A stretch of DNA of 45,665 nucleotides from SZUA-287 sp036397975 (GCA_036397975.1 DASWHW010000222.1:1-45665), one strand, 5' to 3'. Counted from the stretch's first letter, positions 15,701-24,280 are shown. Notes: a model not told the origin generated them from the letters alone. Numbers and translations are program-made.

Positions 15701-17275
15701 GATCCCCTTCTCCCCACGTTTGACAACTTGCAAGGAGTGTTGAAATGCAATTTGCATCTTCGTGGCTCGCTGAAGGAGCCTGATTACAGCGGCTTTATTT
15801 CTGTTGATAGCTGCACTTTTCTGTTCGTACCGAACAATATTTTTTATTCCTTCAAGGGTGAGTTTCAACCGTCACGCGATCGAGTCAAGGTTCTTTCATC
15901 AACGTTGTACAATACTGCCGCCGATAACGCGATCTTCAAGAAGAAAGGTGAATTTCACATTGAGGGGGACTTCTCGTTCCGGAACCTCGTCCCATCTGAC
16001 TTTCGCCTCGTTGGCAACGGCCAAGTCCTCGTTGTCAAAAGAGAAACGAGAAGATCGTCTCTCTCTGTCTACGGAAACCTCTTTGTCGAAATTGGCGAGG
16101 GGGGATTGTCGTTCACAGGCCCGTTTCAACAACCTGTTCTCAAAGGGACCGTTCTTGTAAGCAACTCAACGCTGATTTTTCCCCCGACACAAGAAGTGAC
16201 GACGCGACGATCAGAGTATTATTTTCCAGCAATAGTCGTTATTGATACCACAGAAAGGATGGATAGACAATGGCTTTCCGTTGTTTCCGCCTACTATGGA
16301 ACGGATGATTCGTATCGTACCGGCCCGAGACTTGTCTCATCGAATTCAAAGGTGAAAACGCTATTGGATAACGTCCGCTATGATCTCGATATCCAGGCGT
16401 CCGGGAGTAATACGGAAATCCAGATGCTGTTCGATCCACGAACGGATGAGAAGCTTGTTGCGACGATTGTCGGGAAGTTTTCCATTACCGAGGACGGGCG
16501 ACGGTGGATCGGGAATCTTTCCATTCCGAAGGCGAGCTACTCCTATCTCAACAAAACGTTTAATGCAAGCGGCGACCTTGTCTTCACGGGAGACTTCCTC
16601 AACCCTGAACTGAAGATCACCGCAACATACGAAGGGACCAGATCACTTGGGGAGCCTTACAATCGAACGGAAGAAGTAAAGGTCGTCATGGATATCACGG
16701 GGACGCGAAGCAAGCCCACTCTCTCAATGGGAATGACCATTGATCGAGAGGAGTATGAGACCTATGGCACCGCTCAGTCTAGATGTCCCGACTGCCCTAA
16801 AAGTGGTGATGTACAGACGGATGCCATTGTGTATATCCTTACCGGTTCATTTGGGACAAGTCAATCTCAGCGAAACGCCGCCGTTGCTGATATTGGGTCA
16901 TCAGCAACGTCGGCGGTCATTTCCAGCGCATCCTCGCTCTTCACCCAAAAAGTATCCGACTTTCTCCGAGACCAGACTGATTTCATTAATGCAGTGGAGT
17001 TTCGTTACGGTCAAGGAGAGTCTTTCAGTCAATCGGCAGAAGTATACGTGAACCTCACTCTGTACAAGTTCCTCGTAAAGGCGGGAGGAAGAATCTTTGA
17101 GTCAATTGACAAATCCAATCTGAGTATATTGTACTCCTTGGGCGATTTGTTAAACAGCGAGTCACTTCAGAATTTCATGATTGAGTTCGAACATAAGTCG
17201 GATGAAGTCACGTCGACATACAGTCGTGGTCAGCCGGTCAATTCTGGCCGCATTTTTTACCGAATATCATTTTAA
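12707..17275 (+). CDS. tamB: TamB-like protein (DUF490 domain), inter-membrane bridge / outer-membrane assembly
   Basis: About 1522 residues from the GTG at 12707, chosen because it gives Lys-Lys before the membrane helix; a TTG at 12686 would add seven residues. No Shine-Dalgarno sequence is visible for either. One N-terminal helix (about 8-28) anchors it in the inner membrane. The very long middle is a monotonous series of short amphipathic strands, as expected of the AsmA/TamB hydrophobic groove. The last ~380 residues match the TamB C-terminal domain, with the repeated pattern G-x-strand-G-D-x-x-F-x-G and an NxxxEFRY-like end before the terminal strands. TamB works with an Omp85 protein in barrel assembly or moves phospholipids between membranes. 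An Omp85-type barrel is encoded two genes downstream. Confidence 0.88.
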   Translation: MKKLLKITAYVALGAVALILLAAGLTQTQFFRDRVRAFALNELDSLLEADVYLGEVGGNLVAGFTVDSIAVIVDGTPFILSKRLDLRYDLWGIPGKSIQVGSFELESPQVNLIRSKDGHWNFERMQKTKFADTSSSSPANWVITFDRLALNNATISLLDSVDLINGSSERTSDHFIDYHSFTLTHFFLDLAAKLDPETKELTFKTLRFENQRNDLHLKDFSGTVSVGKDAARVRNLAITTSRSELFLDIAMKNIDLLGGVELEQIKHSPVSLRIRESLIDLDELKKFIEELDFLHGVVSLDLEGVGEFGDLSVRKLNLATEKTSVHLNGSITNLHRPRDLFLKVKMTESVISGRDVAALMPSLGIPEFRPVGVATLNLEFEGRPLDFVTKFFVKTEAGNIQSSGLALSLGGPAVLRYTGDLGFEKINLARIIDDPDLQSSLNGKASIKGQGISLETLASNANLSIDTSSIFDRSLHMLRGTIDASKQTLSATIATEFAESKASLKASLHNPGSNESSFEVNGDVANLNLQDFLHSDDQNSDLTFSINASGSSLTWEKLNGNFKLGIASARYRNYSLSSGEIDLTLDQQNPRNKSILLQSNIADLSIEGLFDLEYMTDLIGYETQNIRVALGKKLMALDSTLAGNVDRLELEQLGRSLASVNKSIDARFSLSLKDLVPVSVITSDRKFNGQGVLRGTMKGGYDRLSLQGELQLNDFFYGNADAGILIDDGTATIEVNDLRPDDPLREVEIQLSGDAKTMYVNRSRLDSVRLKMSYQQEYASYSGAVSFADNFTSRLQGLARVDENKVLFTLNSLGIAYKDYGWQADGGASIAFNTAGVRIQDLVLRREGQSIHARGFVGIDGKLDATLEGKELDLDALRFVLPELDLRQGQKALEGKAEVNIVGSGSMGDPRYAATVHSDEVRFKNFLVGSIDGDFHFHDNRFETEFNIIDAATKRPQLKISGFIPVRLGGEPLPGEEQTETESINLTVVSEGIQMSLLDPLLPTFDNLQGVLKCNLHLRGSLKEPDYSGFISVDSCTFLFVPNNIFYSFKGEFQPSRDRVKVLSSTLYNTAADNAIFKKKGEFHIEGDFSFRNLVPSDFRLVGNGQVLVVKRETRRSSLSVYGNLFVEIGEGGLSFTGPFQQPVLKGTVLVSNSTLIFPPTQEVTTRRSEYYFPAIVVIDTTERMDRQWLSVVSAYYGTDDSYRTGPRLVSSNSKVKTLLDNVRYDLDIQASGSNTEIQMLFDPRTDEKLVATIVGKFSITEDGRRWIGNLSIPKASYSYLNKTFNASGDLVFTGDFLNPELKITATYEGTRSLGEPYNRTEEVKVVMDITGTRSKPTLSMGMTIDREEYETYGTAQSRCPDCPKSGDVQTDAIVYILTGSFGTSQSQRNAAVADIGSSATSAVISSASSLFTQKVSDFLRDQTDFINAVEFRYGQGESFSQSAEVYVNLTLYKFLVKAGGRIFESIDKSNLSILYSLGDLLNSESLQNFMIEFEHKSDEVTSTYSRGQPVNSGRIFYRISF

Positions 17276-17277
17276 CC

Positions 17278-17308
17278 AGCGGGCGTGAAGACCTATTGAG
17301 CGCCCGTT
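17278..17308 (+). repeat. Inverted repeat between tamB and the RNase R gene
   Basis: CGGGCG (17280-17285) and CGCCCG (17301-17306) can pair, extended by an outer G-T and A-T pair, with a 15-base loop, just after the tamB stop. It is followed by TTATTGT, too weak for a confident terminator. It may be a partial terminator or an mRNA processing or stability hairpin within the operon. Confidence 0.35.
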
Positions 17309-17313
17309 ATTGT

Positions 17314-17320
17314 GAAGGAG
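17314..17320 (+). promoter_or_regulatory. Strong Shine-Dalgarno that conflicts with the annotated rnr start
   Basis: GAAGGAG is the best ribosome-binding site in this stretch. At normal spacing it points to the ATC codon at 17328, which would give a product beginning Met-Ala-Gly-Ile-Lys-Lys-Arg. The nearest conventional start, TTG at 17352, is 31 bases away. Either an ATC (or the ATA at 17337) is used, or the sequence has a base error at the true ATG. Confidence 0.5.
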
Positions 17321-17351
17321 AATCACCATCGCAGGAATAAAGAAAAGAATT

Positions 17352-19487
17352 TTGACCCTATTGTCTGAGAATCCAGACGAGTTTTTTGGTCTCAAGCAAC
17401 TTGCCAAGAAGCTGAAGGTCCAGAATCAAAACGAGTATCAGGCTCTGAGGCAAAAAGTAGAGGAATTAGAACGTCGTGGGGTTGTCGCCACAGACGAAAA
17501 GGGAAGAGTACGCTATGTTGCAGAGCGCCATTCTGAGACTTCCAAAGAAAAACTCCAGGCGCTGGAGGGAATCCTGCAGGTAACACGGCGCGGAACAGGA
17601 TATGTCCGTCTCGATGGATCATCGGAAGAGGTCTCTATACCACCGAAGTTCATGAGTACGGCTTTCCACGGCGATCGCGTTCGGGTGTCACTCTTCGTGA
17701 AAGGAACGAAGCATGGAAAGCGGCCTGAGGAGAACATGGAGGGGGAAATCGTGAAGGTCTTGCGAAGATCACTTTCCACCGTTGTTGGTACTCTCGAACG
17801 CAATGGTCGCTACACCTTCGTGGTACCGGATGATAGTCGCATCTCGCGCGACATTTATGTGGGCGATGATTCGGACGACAGGCTGAAGGCGCGCCACGGC
17901 GATAAGGTAATCGTGCGGATTCTGCCGTGGGAAGATCCCCAACGGAACCCGGAAGGTGAAGTTATGGAGGTCCTCGGCGAATCAGGTGATCCCCGTGTGG
18001 AGGTAACGGGGGTTGCAAGAAGTTTTGGATTGCAGCAATCATTTCCTCGTGAGGTTCAGCAGACAGCGGAATCGTTATCGGCTTCTATCACCGCTCGCGA
18101 TCTTGACGGCAGACTCGATTACCGGAATATCGTTACCGTAACCATTGATCCTGAAGATGCGAAAGATTTCGATGATGCTCTCTCCCTTGAACTGCTGCCG
18201 GACGGGACGCAGCGTCTCGGTGTTCATATTGCCGATGTGAGCCACTATGTGTCGGAGGGGAGTGCCCTCGATCGCGAGGCATTTAAGCGCGGCACAAGCG
18301 TGTACATGGTGAATGAGGTGATCCCGATGCTGCCGGAGCGGCTGTCGAACGATCTCTGCAGCCTTCGCCCTGACGTGGACAGGTTGACGTTCAGTGTTCT
18401 GATGGATCTCAATGAAAAAGGGTCAGTCTCTTCTTATCAAATACGAAAATCCGTGATACACAGCGCCCGGCGATTCACGTACGAAGAGGTCCAATCCATC
18501 ATCGAGGCAAAAAGAGGGGAACACGCGAAGACGCTCCTTGCGTTATTCACTCTTTCCAAAACGCAGCTTCAGAAACGGAGAAAGAAGGGAAGTATCGACT
18601 TCGATACACCCGAAGCGAAATTTATTTTTGATGATGATGGGCTGCCAAAGGCAATCAAGAAAAAAATACGCCTCGACGCACACCGGTTGGTGGAAGAATG
18701 TATGTTGCTGGCGAATAAGACTGTAGCGCGCCATGTAGGCCGATCGGGAAGAGAAGGCGAGCAGCGACCGTTTATCTATCGTGTGCATGACGTCCCGGAC
18801 CCGGAGAAGTTGAAGGATCTTGCAAACTTCGTAAAAGGATTTGGATTCTCCCTCAACGCGAAGGATGGTGTCTCTGCGACCGAGCTGCAAAAACTTCTTG
18901 ATAGAGTGAAGGGGAGTGAGGTGGAAACACTGATTAACGAGGTTGCCTTGCGTTCGATGGCGAAAGCGATCTACTCCGAGCGCAATATCGGGCACTACGG
19001 CCTTGCGTTCAAGCATTACTCACACTTCACGTCCCCTATCCGTCGATACCCCGATCTGGTTATTCACCGGCTCCTTCATGAATACGAGCGGCAGGTAAGC
19101 CCTGCGCGTTTCGCTTCGCTCACGGAACGCATTCCGGAAATATGTGTGCAGTCGTCCGCCCGGGAAAGGGTGGCGGTTGACGCAGAGCGAACCTCTGTCA
19201 AGGTGATGCAGGCAGAGTTTATGAAGCGACATATCGGTGATGAATTTGATGGAGTGATTGGCGGAGTGACGGAGTTCGGGATGTTTGTGGAAATCAACGA
19301 CCTGCTGGTGGAGGGATTGGTTCGCGTGAGAAATATGGACGATGACTACTATATCTTTGATGAAAAGCAATACCTCTTACGCGGCCGCACCCGGGGTCGG
19401 CAGTTCCGGCTCGGGGATAAAGTCCGCGTCAGGGTTAGTACCGTCAATCCCGCCGAAAAACAGATTGATTTTGTCCTTGCCGACTGA
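17352..19487 (+). CDS. rnr: Ribonuclease R (3'-5' exoribonuclease, RNB family)
   Basis: 711 residues from the TTG at 17352. RNase R degrades structured RNA from the 3' end. An N-terminal winged-helix segment is followed by cold-shock-type OB folds, the RNB catalytic domain with DPEDAKDFDDALSL at about 265-280 carrying the metal-binding aspartates, HYGLAFKHYSHFTSPIRRY, and a C-terminal S1 domain (GVTEFGMFVEI). The true start is doubtful. In the same frame the codons ATC GCA GGA ATA AAG AAA AGA ATT precede the TTG, and the family usually begins M-K-K-R-I-L. A strong GAAGGAG (17314-17320) sits 7 bases before the ATC at 17328 and 31 before the TTG. The upstream limit is a TGA at 17313. Confidence 0.95.
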   Translation: MTLLSENPDEFFGLKQLAKKLKVQNQNEYQALRQKVEELERRGVVATDEKGRVRYVAERHSETSKEKLQALEGILQVTRRGTGYVRLDGSSEEVSIPPKFMSTAFHGDRVRVSLFVKGTKHGKRPEENMEGEIVKVLRRSLSTVVGTLERNGRYTFVVPDDSRISRDIYVGDDSDDRLKARHGDKVIVRILPWEDPQRNPEGEVMEVLGESGDPRVEVTGVARSFGLQQSFPREVQQTAESLSASITARDLDGRLDYRNIVTVTIDPEDAKDFDDALSLELLPDGTQRLGVHIADVSHYVSEGSALDREAFKRGTSVYMVNEVIPMLPERLSNDLCSLRPDVDRLTFSVLMDLNEKGSVSSYQIRKSVIHSARRFTYEEVQSIIEAKRGEHAKTLLALFTLSKTQLQKRRKKGSIDFDTPEAKFIFDDDGLPKAIKKKIRLDAHRLVEECMLLANKTVARHVGRSGREGEQRPFIYRVHDVPDPEKLKDLANFVKGFGFSLNAKDGVSATELQKLLDRVKGSEVETLINEVALRSMAKAIYSERNIGHYGLAFKHYSHFTSPIRRYPDLVIHRLLHEYERQVSPARFASLTERIPEICVQSSARERVAVDAERTSVKVMQAEFMKRHIGDEFDGVIGGVTEFGMFVEINDLLVEGLVRVRNMDDDYYIFDEKQYLLRGRTRGRQFRLGDKVRVRVSTVNPAEKQIDFVLAD

Positions 19488-19603
19488 CGCAAGGAACTTT
19501 TTGGTCCCAGTTCGTATTGTAAGGAATAGGTAATTGCTTTTCCCGATGAACTTCGTTAGACTACTCTTAGATTTCATGCATGCATCAATCGTTTGAGGGG
19601 GTT

Positions 19604-22600
19604 ATGACTGCACGGCTTGCATTCCGGCTATTTACGGGCGTGGTGTTCCTGTGTCTTCCGTCGCTATCAATGGCGCAGACGGGCGCTGCCTTCGGAAAAA
19701 ACAAAGTACAATACGCGAGGTTCGATTACTATTATATTCAGAGCGATCACTTCGATATTTATTTTACCGAAGGAGGAGAATTCCTCGCTCAGTTTGCCGC
19801 TGTTGCAGCTGAGTCAGCCTATACTTCCATCCGCAAGTCCTTCCGTTATGAGTTAGTGAATAGAATTCCGTGGGTCATCTATAACTCGCATAACGACTTT
19901 CAACAGACCAACGTCATCAACCAATATCTTGATGAAGGTATCGGTGGTGTCACGGAACTCTTTAAGAATCGTATTGTCGTCCCGTTCGAAGGGGACTTCC
20001 GCAAATTTAGGCATGTCATTCACCACGAACTGGTTCACGCTGTGATTAATGACATGTTCTTTGGGGGATCCATCCAGTCCATTATTGCCAACAATATTAC
20101 TCTCCGTTTTCCGGACTGGTTCGATGAAGGACTTGCTGAGTATGAAGCTCTTCGATGGGACACCAACTCAGATATGTTTCTCAGAGATGCGACCGTGCAT
20201 GAGTATCTGCCGCCGCTCAACGGACTGTATGGATACTTTGCGTACCGCGGTGGCCAATCAATGTGGTGGTATATTTCGAGAAAATACGGCGAAGAAAAGG
20301 TCGGAGAGATTCTGAATCGCATCAAGAGCACGCGTAGCGTGGAGGCCGGGTTCAAGGGGGCGCTTGGGCTCAGCATCGAAGAGTTGTCGGAACGATGGCA
20401 AAAGGATCAAAAAGTGATGTACTGGCCTGACTTCGCGAAACGAGAAGAGCCGGCTGACTATGCTCGACGCATCACGGATCATCGCAAAGACGGTTCTTTC
20501 TATAATACGAGTCCATCAATTTCGCCCCAGGGCGATCGCATCGCGTTCATCTCCAACAGAGATGATTATTTTGATCTGTATCTCGTCAGCACCATTGACG
20601 GAACAATCATCAAGAAACTTGCAAACGGGCAGACGACGAACGATTTCGAGGAGTTGCATCTGTTGACACCGGGAATTTCCTGGTCGCCCGACGGAAGCAG
20701 GATTGCCGTTGCGACAAAAGCCGGTGAACAGGATGCCATCGTACTGATTGATGTGGAAAGCGAAGATCAAACCAAGCTCGTGCTTGGCCTCGACGGAATT
20801 TTCTCGATCGACTGGTCCCCCAAAGGCGACAAAATCGCATTTGTGGGGAACACAAGCAGACAATCAGATATTTACGTCTACGATTTGGAAACAAAGGAAC
20901 TCGCCAATCTGACGAATGATAGATTTAGCGATGCTGATCCGGGCTGGTCGCCCGATGGATTAACGATTTATTTTGTCTCCGACAGGGGTTCCTCGGCGAA
21001 ACGAGATTCGTCATCGGTTCTTTCCCTGAAGTTTAGCACGAACAGCGTGTTCAAAGTCGGATTGGATTCAAAAAAAGTGACTCGGGTGACCGATGCCGGA
21101 GGTGCGGAAGAGTCTGATCCGGTTATCTCCCCCGACGGCAAGAAGATGCTTTTTATCTCCGACAAGAGCGGGATCAACAACATCTATGAAATGAACCTCG
21201 AGTCTGGAGTGATCAGGCCGATTACCAATTCGCTCAGCGGAGTGTACCAATTATCTCTGTCTGCCGATGGATCAAAACTCGCGTTCTCGTCTCTGAATTT
21301 TGCTGGTTTCGATCTCTTCGTGATGCGAAATCCTTTTGAAAGGGATTTGAAGATCGCAGAGGTGGAAATGACAGAATTTCACAAGCAGCAAAAACCCGCG
21401 GTGGTGACCCTTGCGGAAGCCATTCCAGAAGACAAACCCGAGGAACCTGATTCATCGATGGATCGGCAAAAGACTGAGGAGGAGACTCGTTACGGTGAAA
21501 ACATCGAAATCGATTTCAGTAATTATGTTTTTTCCGAGACTGCCGGAGAGACTGTTCCGAAAGATTCGAACCTGGTTGGCCTTCCCAAGATCTCCAAGAA
21601 TCTTGATGAAGAAGGCAATTATAAGATCAACAAATACAAACTGAATTTTTCTCCCGATATTATTTACGGCAATGCAGGGTATGACACGTTCTATGGAGTG
21701 AGTGGCTCCACAATAATGGCCTTCAGCGACCTCTTGGGAGATCACCAGATCGTGTTCATTACAAATTTATTGCTTGATCTGAAGAACAGTGATTACGGAT
21801 TGCAGTACTATTACCTGCCGGAGAGGATTGATTATATATTCTCAGGTTTCCACAGCGCACGCTTCGTTGTCGTCGACGATATTTTCGGCGGAAGCCTCTA
21901 TCGGTTTCGCACTTACGGAGCCGGTGCTTCGGCCTCATACCCCCTGAGCCGCTTCAAGAGAATTGAAGCAGGTGTGACCTGGTACGATGTCTCCCGCGAA
22001 AATCTTGATCAGCTAACCGATCCAATTCAACGGCGCACGGTTATCGTTCCTTCACTAAGTTATACTCATGACAACTCGTTGTGGGGATTCCTCTCACCAG
22101 TCAATGGCTCCCGATATACTCTCAGTGTGTTCGGTACACCAAAACTGGGAGCCAGTGGGATCGGATTTGTGAACGTCATGGCGGACTATCGGACCTATCT
22201 ACGCCTGGGCAGGTTCTACAGCATCGGACTCAGATTGTCCGGAGGAGGAAGTTTTGGACCCAACCCTCAGAAGTTTATTATTGGGGGGATTGACAATTGG
22301 ATTGCACCGACGTTCGATCGAGGTTTTCCGATTCGGAACGCGGAGGATTTCCTGTTCCTTCAGACAGGCACGCCGTTACGCGGATACAACTATAATGCGC
22401 AGATCGGGAGCAAGTATACCCTGTTTAACTTTGAACTACGTTATCCCCTCTTTGCATTTCTTCAGGCGGGTCCGCTGCCAATCGGGTTGCAGAGCATCGG
22501 CGGGAATCTCTTCTTCGATATGGGATCCGCATGGACCGAGGACAGAGCATATCGTGCATTTACGCGTAATGCAGAAGGGGAGATCGTTACAAAAGATCTT

Positions 22601-22732
22601 CTCATGGGAATGGGAACCGGCATGCGACTTTACTTCCTCGCGTTCTTTGTCCGATTGGACATTGCCTGGGCGTGGAACTATTCACATTTTTCGAAGCCGA
22701 AGTATTACGTTTCCTTTGGATCAGACTTCTAA
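19604..22732 (+). CDS. Exported gluzincin-like peptidase domain + TolB-like beta-propeller + Omp85/BamA-type barrel fusion
   Basis: 1042 residues from the ATG at 19604 (GAGG upstream; another ATG at 19580 is in frame). A signal peptide ends near SMAQ. Residues ~35-280 resemble the MA-clan peptidase fold: HELVH at 141-145 inside HHELVHAV, followed by FDEGLAEYEA at about 173-182, where the Glu would be the third zinc ligand. Residues ~300-580 contain six propeller repeats of the form WSPDGxxIAF. An acidic linker follows (~590-690). The last ~350 residues look like a 16-strand outer-membrane barrel, with LRGY near 926 (the VRGF/Y loop-6 motif of BamA), NLFFDMGSAW, and a terminal strand ending in Phe. 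There are no visible POTRA domains. Last gene of the operon with tamB and rnr. Confidence 0.8.
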   Translation: MTARLAFRLFTGVVFLCLPSLSMAQTGAAFGKNKVQYARFDYYYIQSDHFDIYFTEGGEFLAQFAAVAAESAYTSIRKSFRYELVNRIPWVIYNSHNDFQQTNVINQYLDEGIGGVTELFKNRIVVPFEGDFRKFRHVIHHELVHAVINDMFFGGSIQSIIANNITLRFPDWFDEGLAEYEALRWDTNSDMFLRDATVHEYLPPLNGLYGYFAYRGGQSMWWYISRKYGEEKVGEILNRIKSTRSVEAGFKGALGLSIEELSERWQKDQKVMYWPDFAKREEPADYARRITDHRKDGSFYNTSPSISPQGDRIAFISNRDDYFDLYLVSTIDGTIIKKLANGQTTNDFEELHLLTPGISWSPDGSRIAVATKAGEQDAIVLIDVESEDQTKLVLGLDGIFSIDWSPKGDKIAFVGNTSRQSDIYVYDLETKELANLTNDRFSDADPGWSPDGLTIYFVSDRGSSAKRDSSSVLSLKFSTNSVFKVGLDSKKVTRVTDAGGAEESDPVISPDGKKMLFISDKSGINNIYEMNLESGVIRPITNSLSGVYQLSLSADGSKLAFSSLNFAGFDLFVMRNPFERDLKIAEVEMTEFHKQQKPAVVTLAEAIPEDKPEEPDSSMDRQKTEEETRYGENIEIDFSNYVFSETAGETVPKDSNLVGLPKISKNLDEEGNYKINKYKLNFSPDIIYGNAGYDTFYGVSGSTIMAFSDLLGDHQIVFITNLLLDLKNSDYGLQYYYLPERIDYIFSGFHSARFVVVDDIFGGSLYRFRTYGAGASASYPLSRFKRIEAGVTWYDVSRENLDQLTDPIQRRTVIVPSLSYTHDNSLWGFLSPVNGSRYTLSVFGTPKLGASGIGFVNVMADYRTYLRLGRFYSIGLRLSGGGSFGPNPQKFIIGGIDNWIAPTFDRGFPIRNAEDFLFLQTGTPLRGYNYNAQIGSKYTLFNFELRYPLFAFLQAGPLPIGLQSIGGNLFFDMGSAWTEDRAYRAFTRNAEGEIVTKDLLMGMGTGMRLYFLAFFVRLDIAWAWNYSHFSKPKYYVSFGSDF

Positions 22733-22752
22733 CCAAAACGAGTATCAGAAAC

Positions 22753-22784
22753 AGCCTCACCGCAAGACACGGTGAGGCTTTTTT
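22753..22784 (+). terminator. Rho-independent terminator of the hldE-tamB operon
   Basis: AGCCTCACCG (22753-22762), a 7-base loop, then CGGTGAGGCT (22770-22779) form a perfect 10-bp stem followed by five further T. It lies 20 bases after the stop codon of the barrel fusion gene and 10 bases before the stop of the convergent sensor kinase. The minus-strand side has no T-run, so it acts mainly on the plus-strand operon. Confidence 0.92.
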
Positions 22785-22794
22785 GTTCGGTGGC

Positions 22795-24279
22795 TTAATT
22801 GAGAGGGAGCTGGACAGTAAAGACTGAGCCTTTTTGGACTTCACTCTCGACCGTAATAATGCCTCGGTGAAGTTCCGCGATCCACTTTGCTATTGAAAGA
22901 CCCAGCCCGGATCCGCCGAGCTCGCGCGATCGAGCTTTATCAACACGGTAAAAGCGATTGAAGATCTTGTCAATCTCTTCGGGGGGAATTCCAATCCCCG
23001 TGTCCTGGACCTGAAACAAAGCAGATCCGTTTTCTCTCTTCATGGAAATCCGCACTGCGCCACCAACCGGTGTATACTTTATCGCATTGGAAATCAAATT
23101 GAGGAAAAGCTGGCGGAGTTTCACCACGTCGGCTACGATTGTCATCGGTTCATTCTTGTCGAGAGTGACGGTTATCCCTTTGGATTCAGCCAAAGTCTCA
23201 CTATCCTCACGCAGTTCCTCCACCAGGTGCTCCAATTTCACTTCGGAAAAGGTCGTCTCAAACAACCCCTGATCTGCTTTCGCGAGTGTCAGAAGATTAT
23301 CAATGATGGCACTCATGCGGAGGAGTTCCTCAAGTGAACTCGCGAGAACCCTCCGGTATTCTTCTGGTGACTTCGTCGTCCGCAGCGCAAGCTCAATTTC
23401 CCCGCGCATGATGGTGAGTGGAGTTCTTAACTCATGAGAGGCATCGCCAGAAAACTGCTTGACCTGTGCGAAGGAGTCGTGCAGTCTTCGGATCATGTCG
23501 TTCATAGTAGTCACCAGGCGTCCGATTTCATCATTGACTTTGCGTTCGGGGATCGTCTGATCGAGATTCTCCGCCGTGATCCTTCTTGCTCGACGCGTGA
23601 TGTCATCGACGTGTCGGAGAGAGGAATGCGCAAGATAAAGGCCACCGATGATAGAAATCAGAATCGCGATCGGAATGAGGACCCTGAAAATGGAAAAAAG
23701 ATTCTCCAGCGCCTCCCGGAGCTCTGCGAGAGGATAGCCGATGAGAATGACAAAGTTCTTATCGCGAACAGCTGCAACACGCACCGGTTCGCTGAGAAGA
23801 TCAACGGTGGAAAGCTGTGTCACGTCCAACGATAAGCTATCAGGAACCATCAGGCTGTCTTCTCCCAGGCTGTATGAACGGTACAGAATTGTTTTTCTTT
23901 TGTCGGCAACCTGGATATAGGTCTTCTTCGGACTGAGGAGGGTGTGTTCGTAAATCTGATTCCAGATTTCGTCAGCAGCGTCATTTTCCTCCGGGTTAGC
24001 GTCACTCGAGTCCTTCTGTTCAGAGGGAGGAGGAGGAAGAGGCTTTCTGCTGAGCAGCGCCTCGATGGAGCGCTTGCTCGGCTTGATCTTGCTGGTGCGC
24101 GGCTGAATAAAATTTTGCACCCACCGGACCTCTTTGCCGAGGGAGATATCAAGATTCTCCGAAAGCTTTTCGCTCGTGTAGTAGTATGAAATCACACTGA
24201 ACGCTACGAGCGTGCCAAAGACCAGAAGAGTATACCAGAAGGTGAGACGGGCTCGTATTGATTGGAGACCGAGACGCAT
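22795..24279 (-). CDS. Sensor histidine kinase with HAMP domain (two-component system)
   Basis: 494 residues. Membrane helix at about 12-33, a periplasmic sensor region of about 170 residues with a proline-rich, acidic stretch (KPLPPPPSEQK), a second helix near 203-222 (VLIPIAILISIIGGLYLA), then a HAMP linker. The catalytic part has all boxes: the H box SHELRTPLTIMRGE, N box NLISNAIKYTP, G1 DTGIGIPPEE, F box FNRFYRVDK and G2 GGSGLGLSIAK. This is the ordinary HPK1 type that pairs with OmpR-family regulators. The start ATG is 1 base after the regulator stop, with AAGGA inside the regulator's last codons. The stop is close to the terminator of the convergent operon. Confidence 0.96.
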   Translation of the reverse strand: MRLGLQSIRARLTFWYTLLVFGTLVAFSVISYYYTSEKLSENLDISLGKEVRWVQNFIQPRTSKIKPSKRSIEALLSRKPLPPPPSEQKDSSDANPEENDAADEIWNQIYEHTLLSPKKTYIQVADKRKTILYRSYSLGEDSLMVPDSLSLDVTQLSTVDLLSEPVRVAAVRDKNFVILIGYPLAELREALENLFSIFRVLIPIAILISIIGGLYLAHSSLRHVDDITRRARRITAENLDQTIPERKVNDEIGRLVTTMNDMIRRLHDSFAQVKQFSGDASHELRTPLTIMRGEIELALRTTKSPEEYRRVLASSLEELLRMSAIIDNLLTLAKADQGLFETTFSEVKLEHLVEELREDSETLAESKGITVTLDKNEPMTIVADVVKLRQLFLNLISNAIKYTPVGGAVRISMKRENGSALFQVQDTGIGIPPEEIDKIFNRFYRVDKARSRELGGSGLGLSIAKWIAELHRGIITVESEVQKGSVFTVQLPLN

Positions 24280-24280
24280 G

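Noticed and set aside
19534..19564. TTG-N20-TAGACTAC before the peptidase-propeller-barrel gene
   Set aside because: The spacing is right but the second box has only the TA in common with the consensus, so an internal promoter cannot be claimed.
19576..19585. Perfect palindrome ATGCATGCAT containing two ATG codons
   Set aside because: Short and probably coincidental; the second ATG is in frame with the downstream gene but the start at 19604 is better placed.
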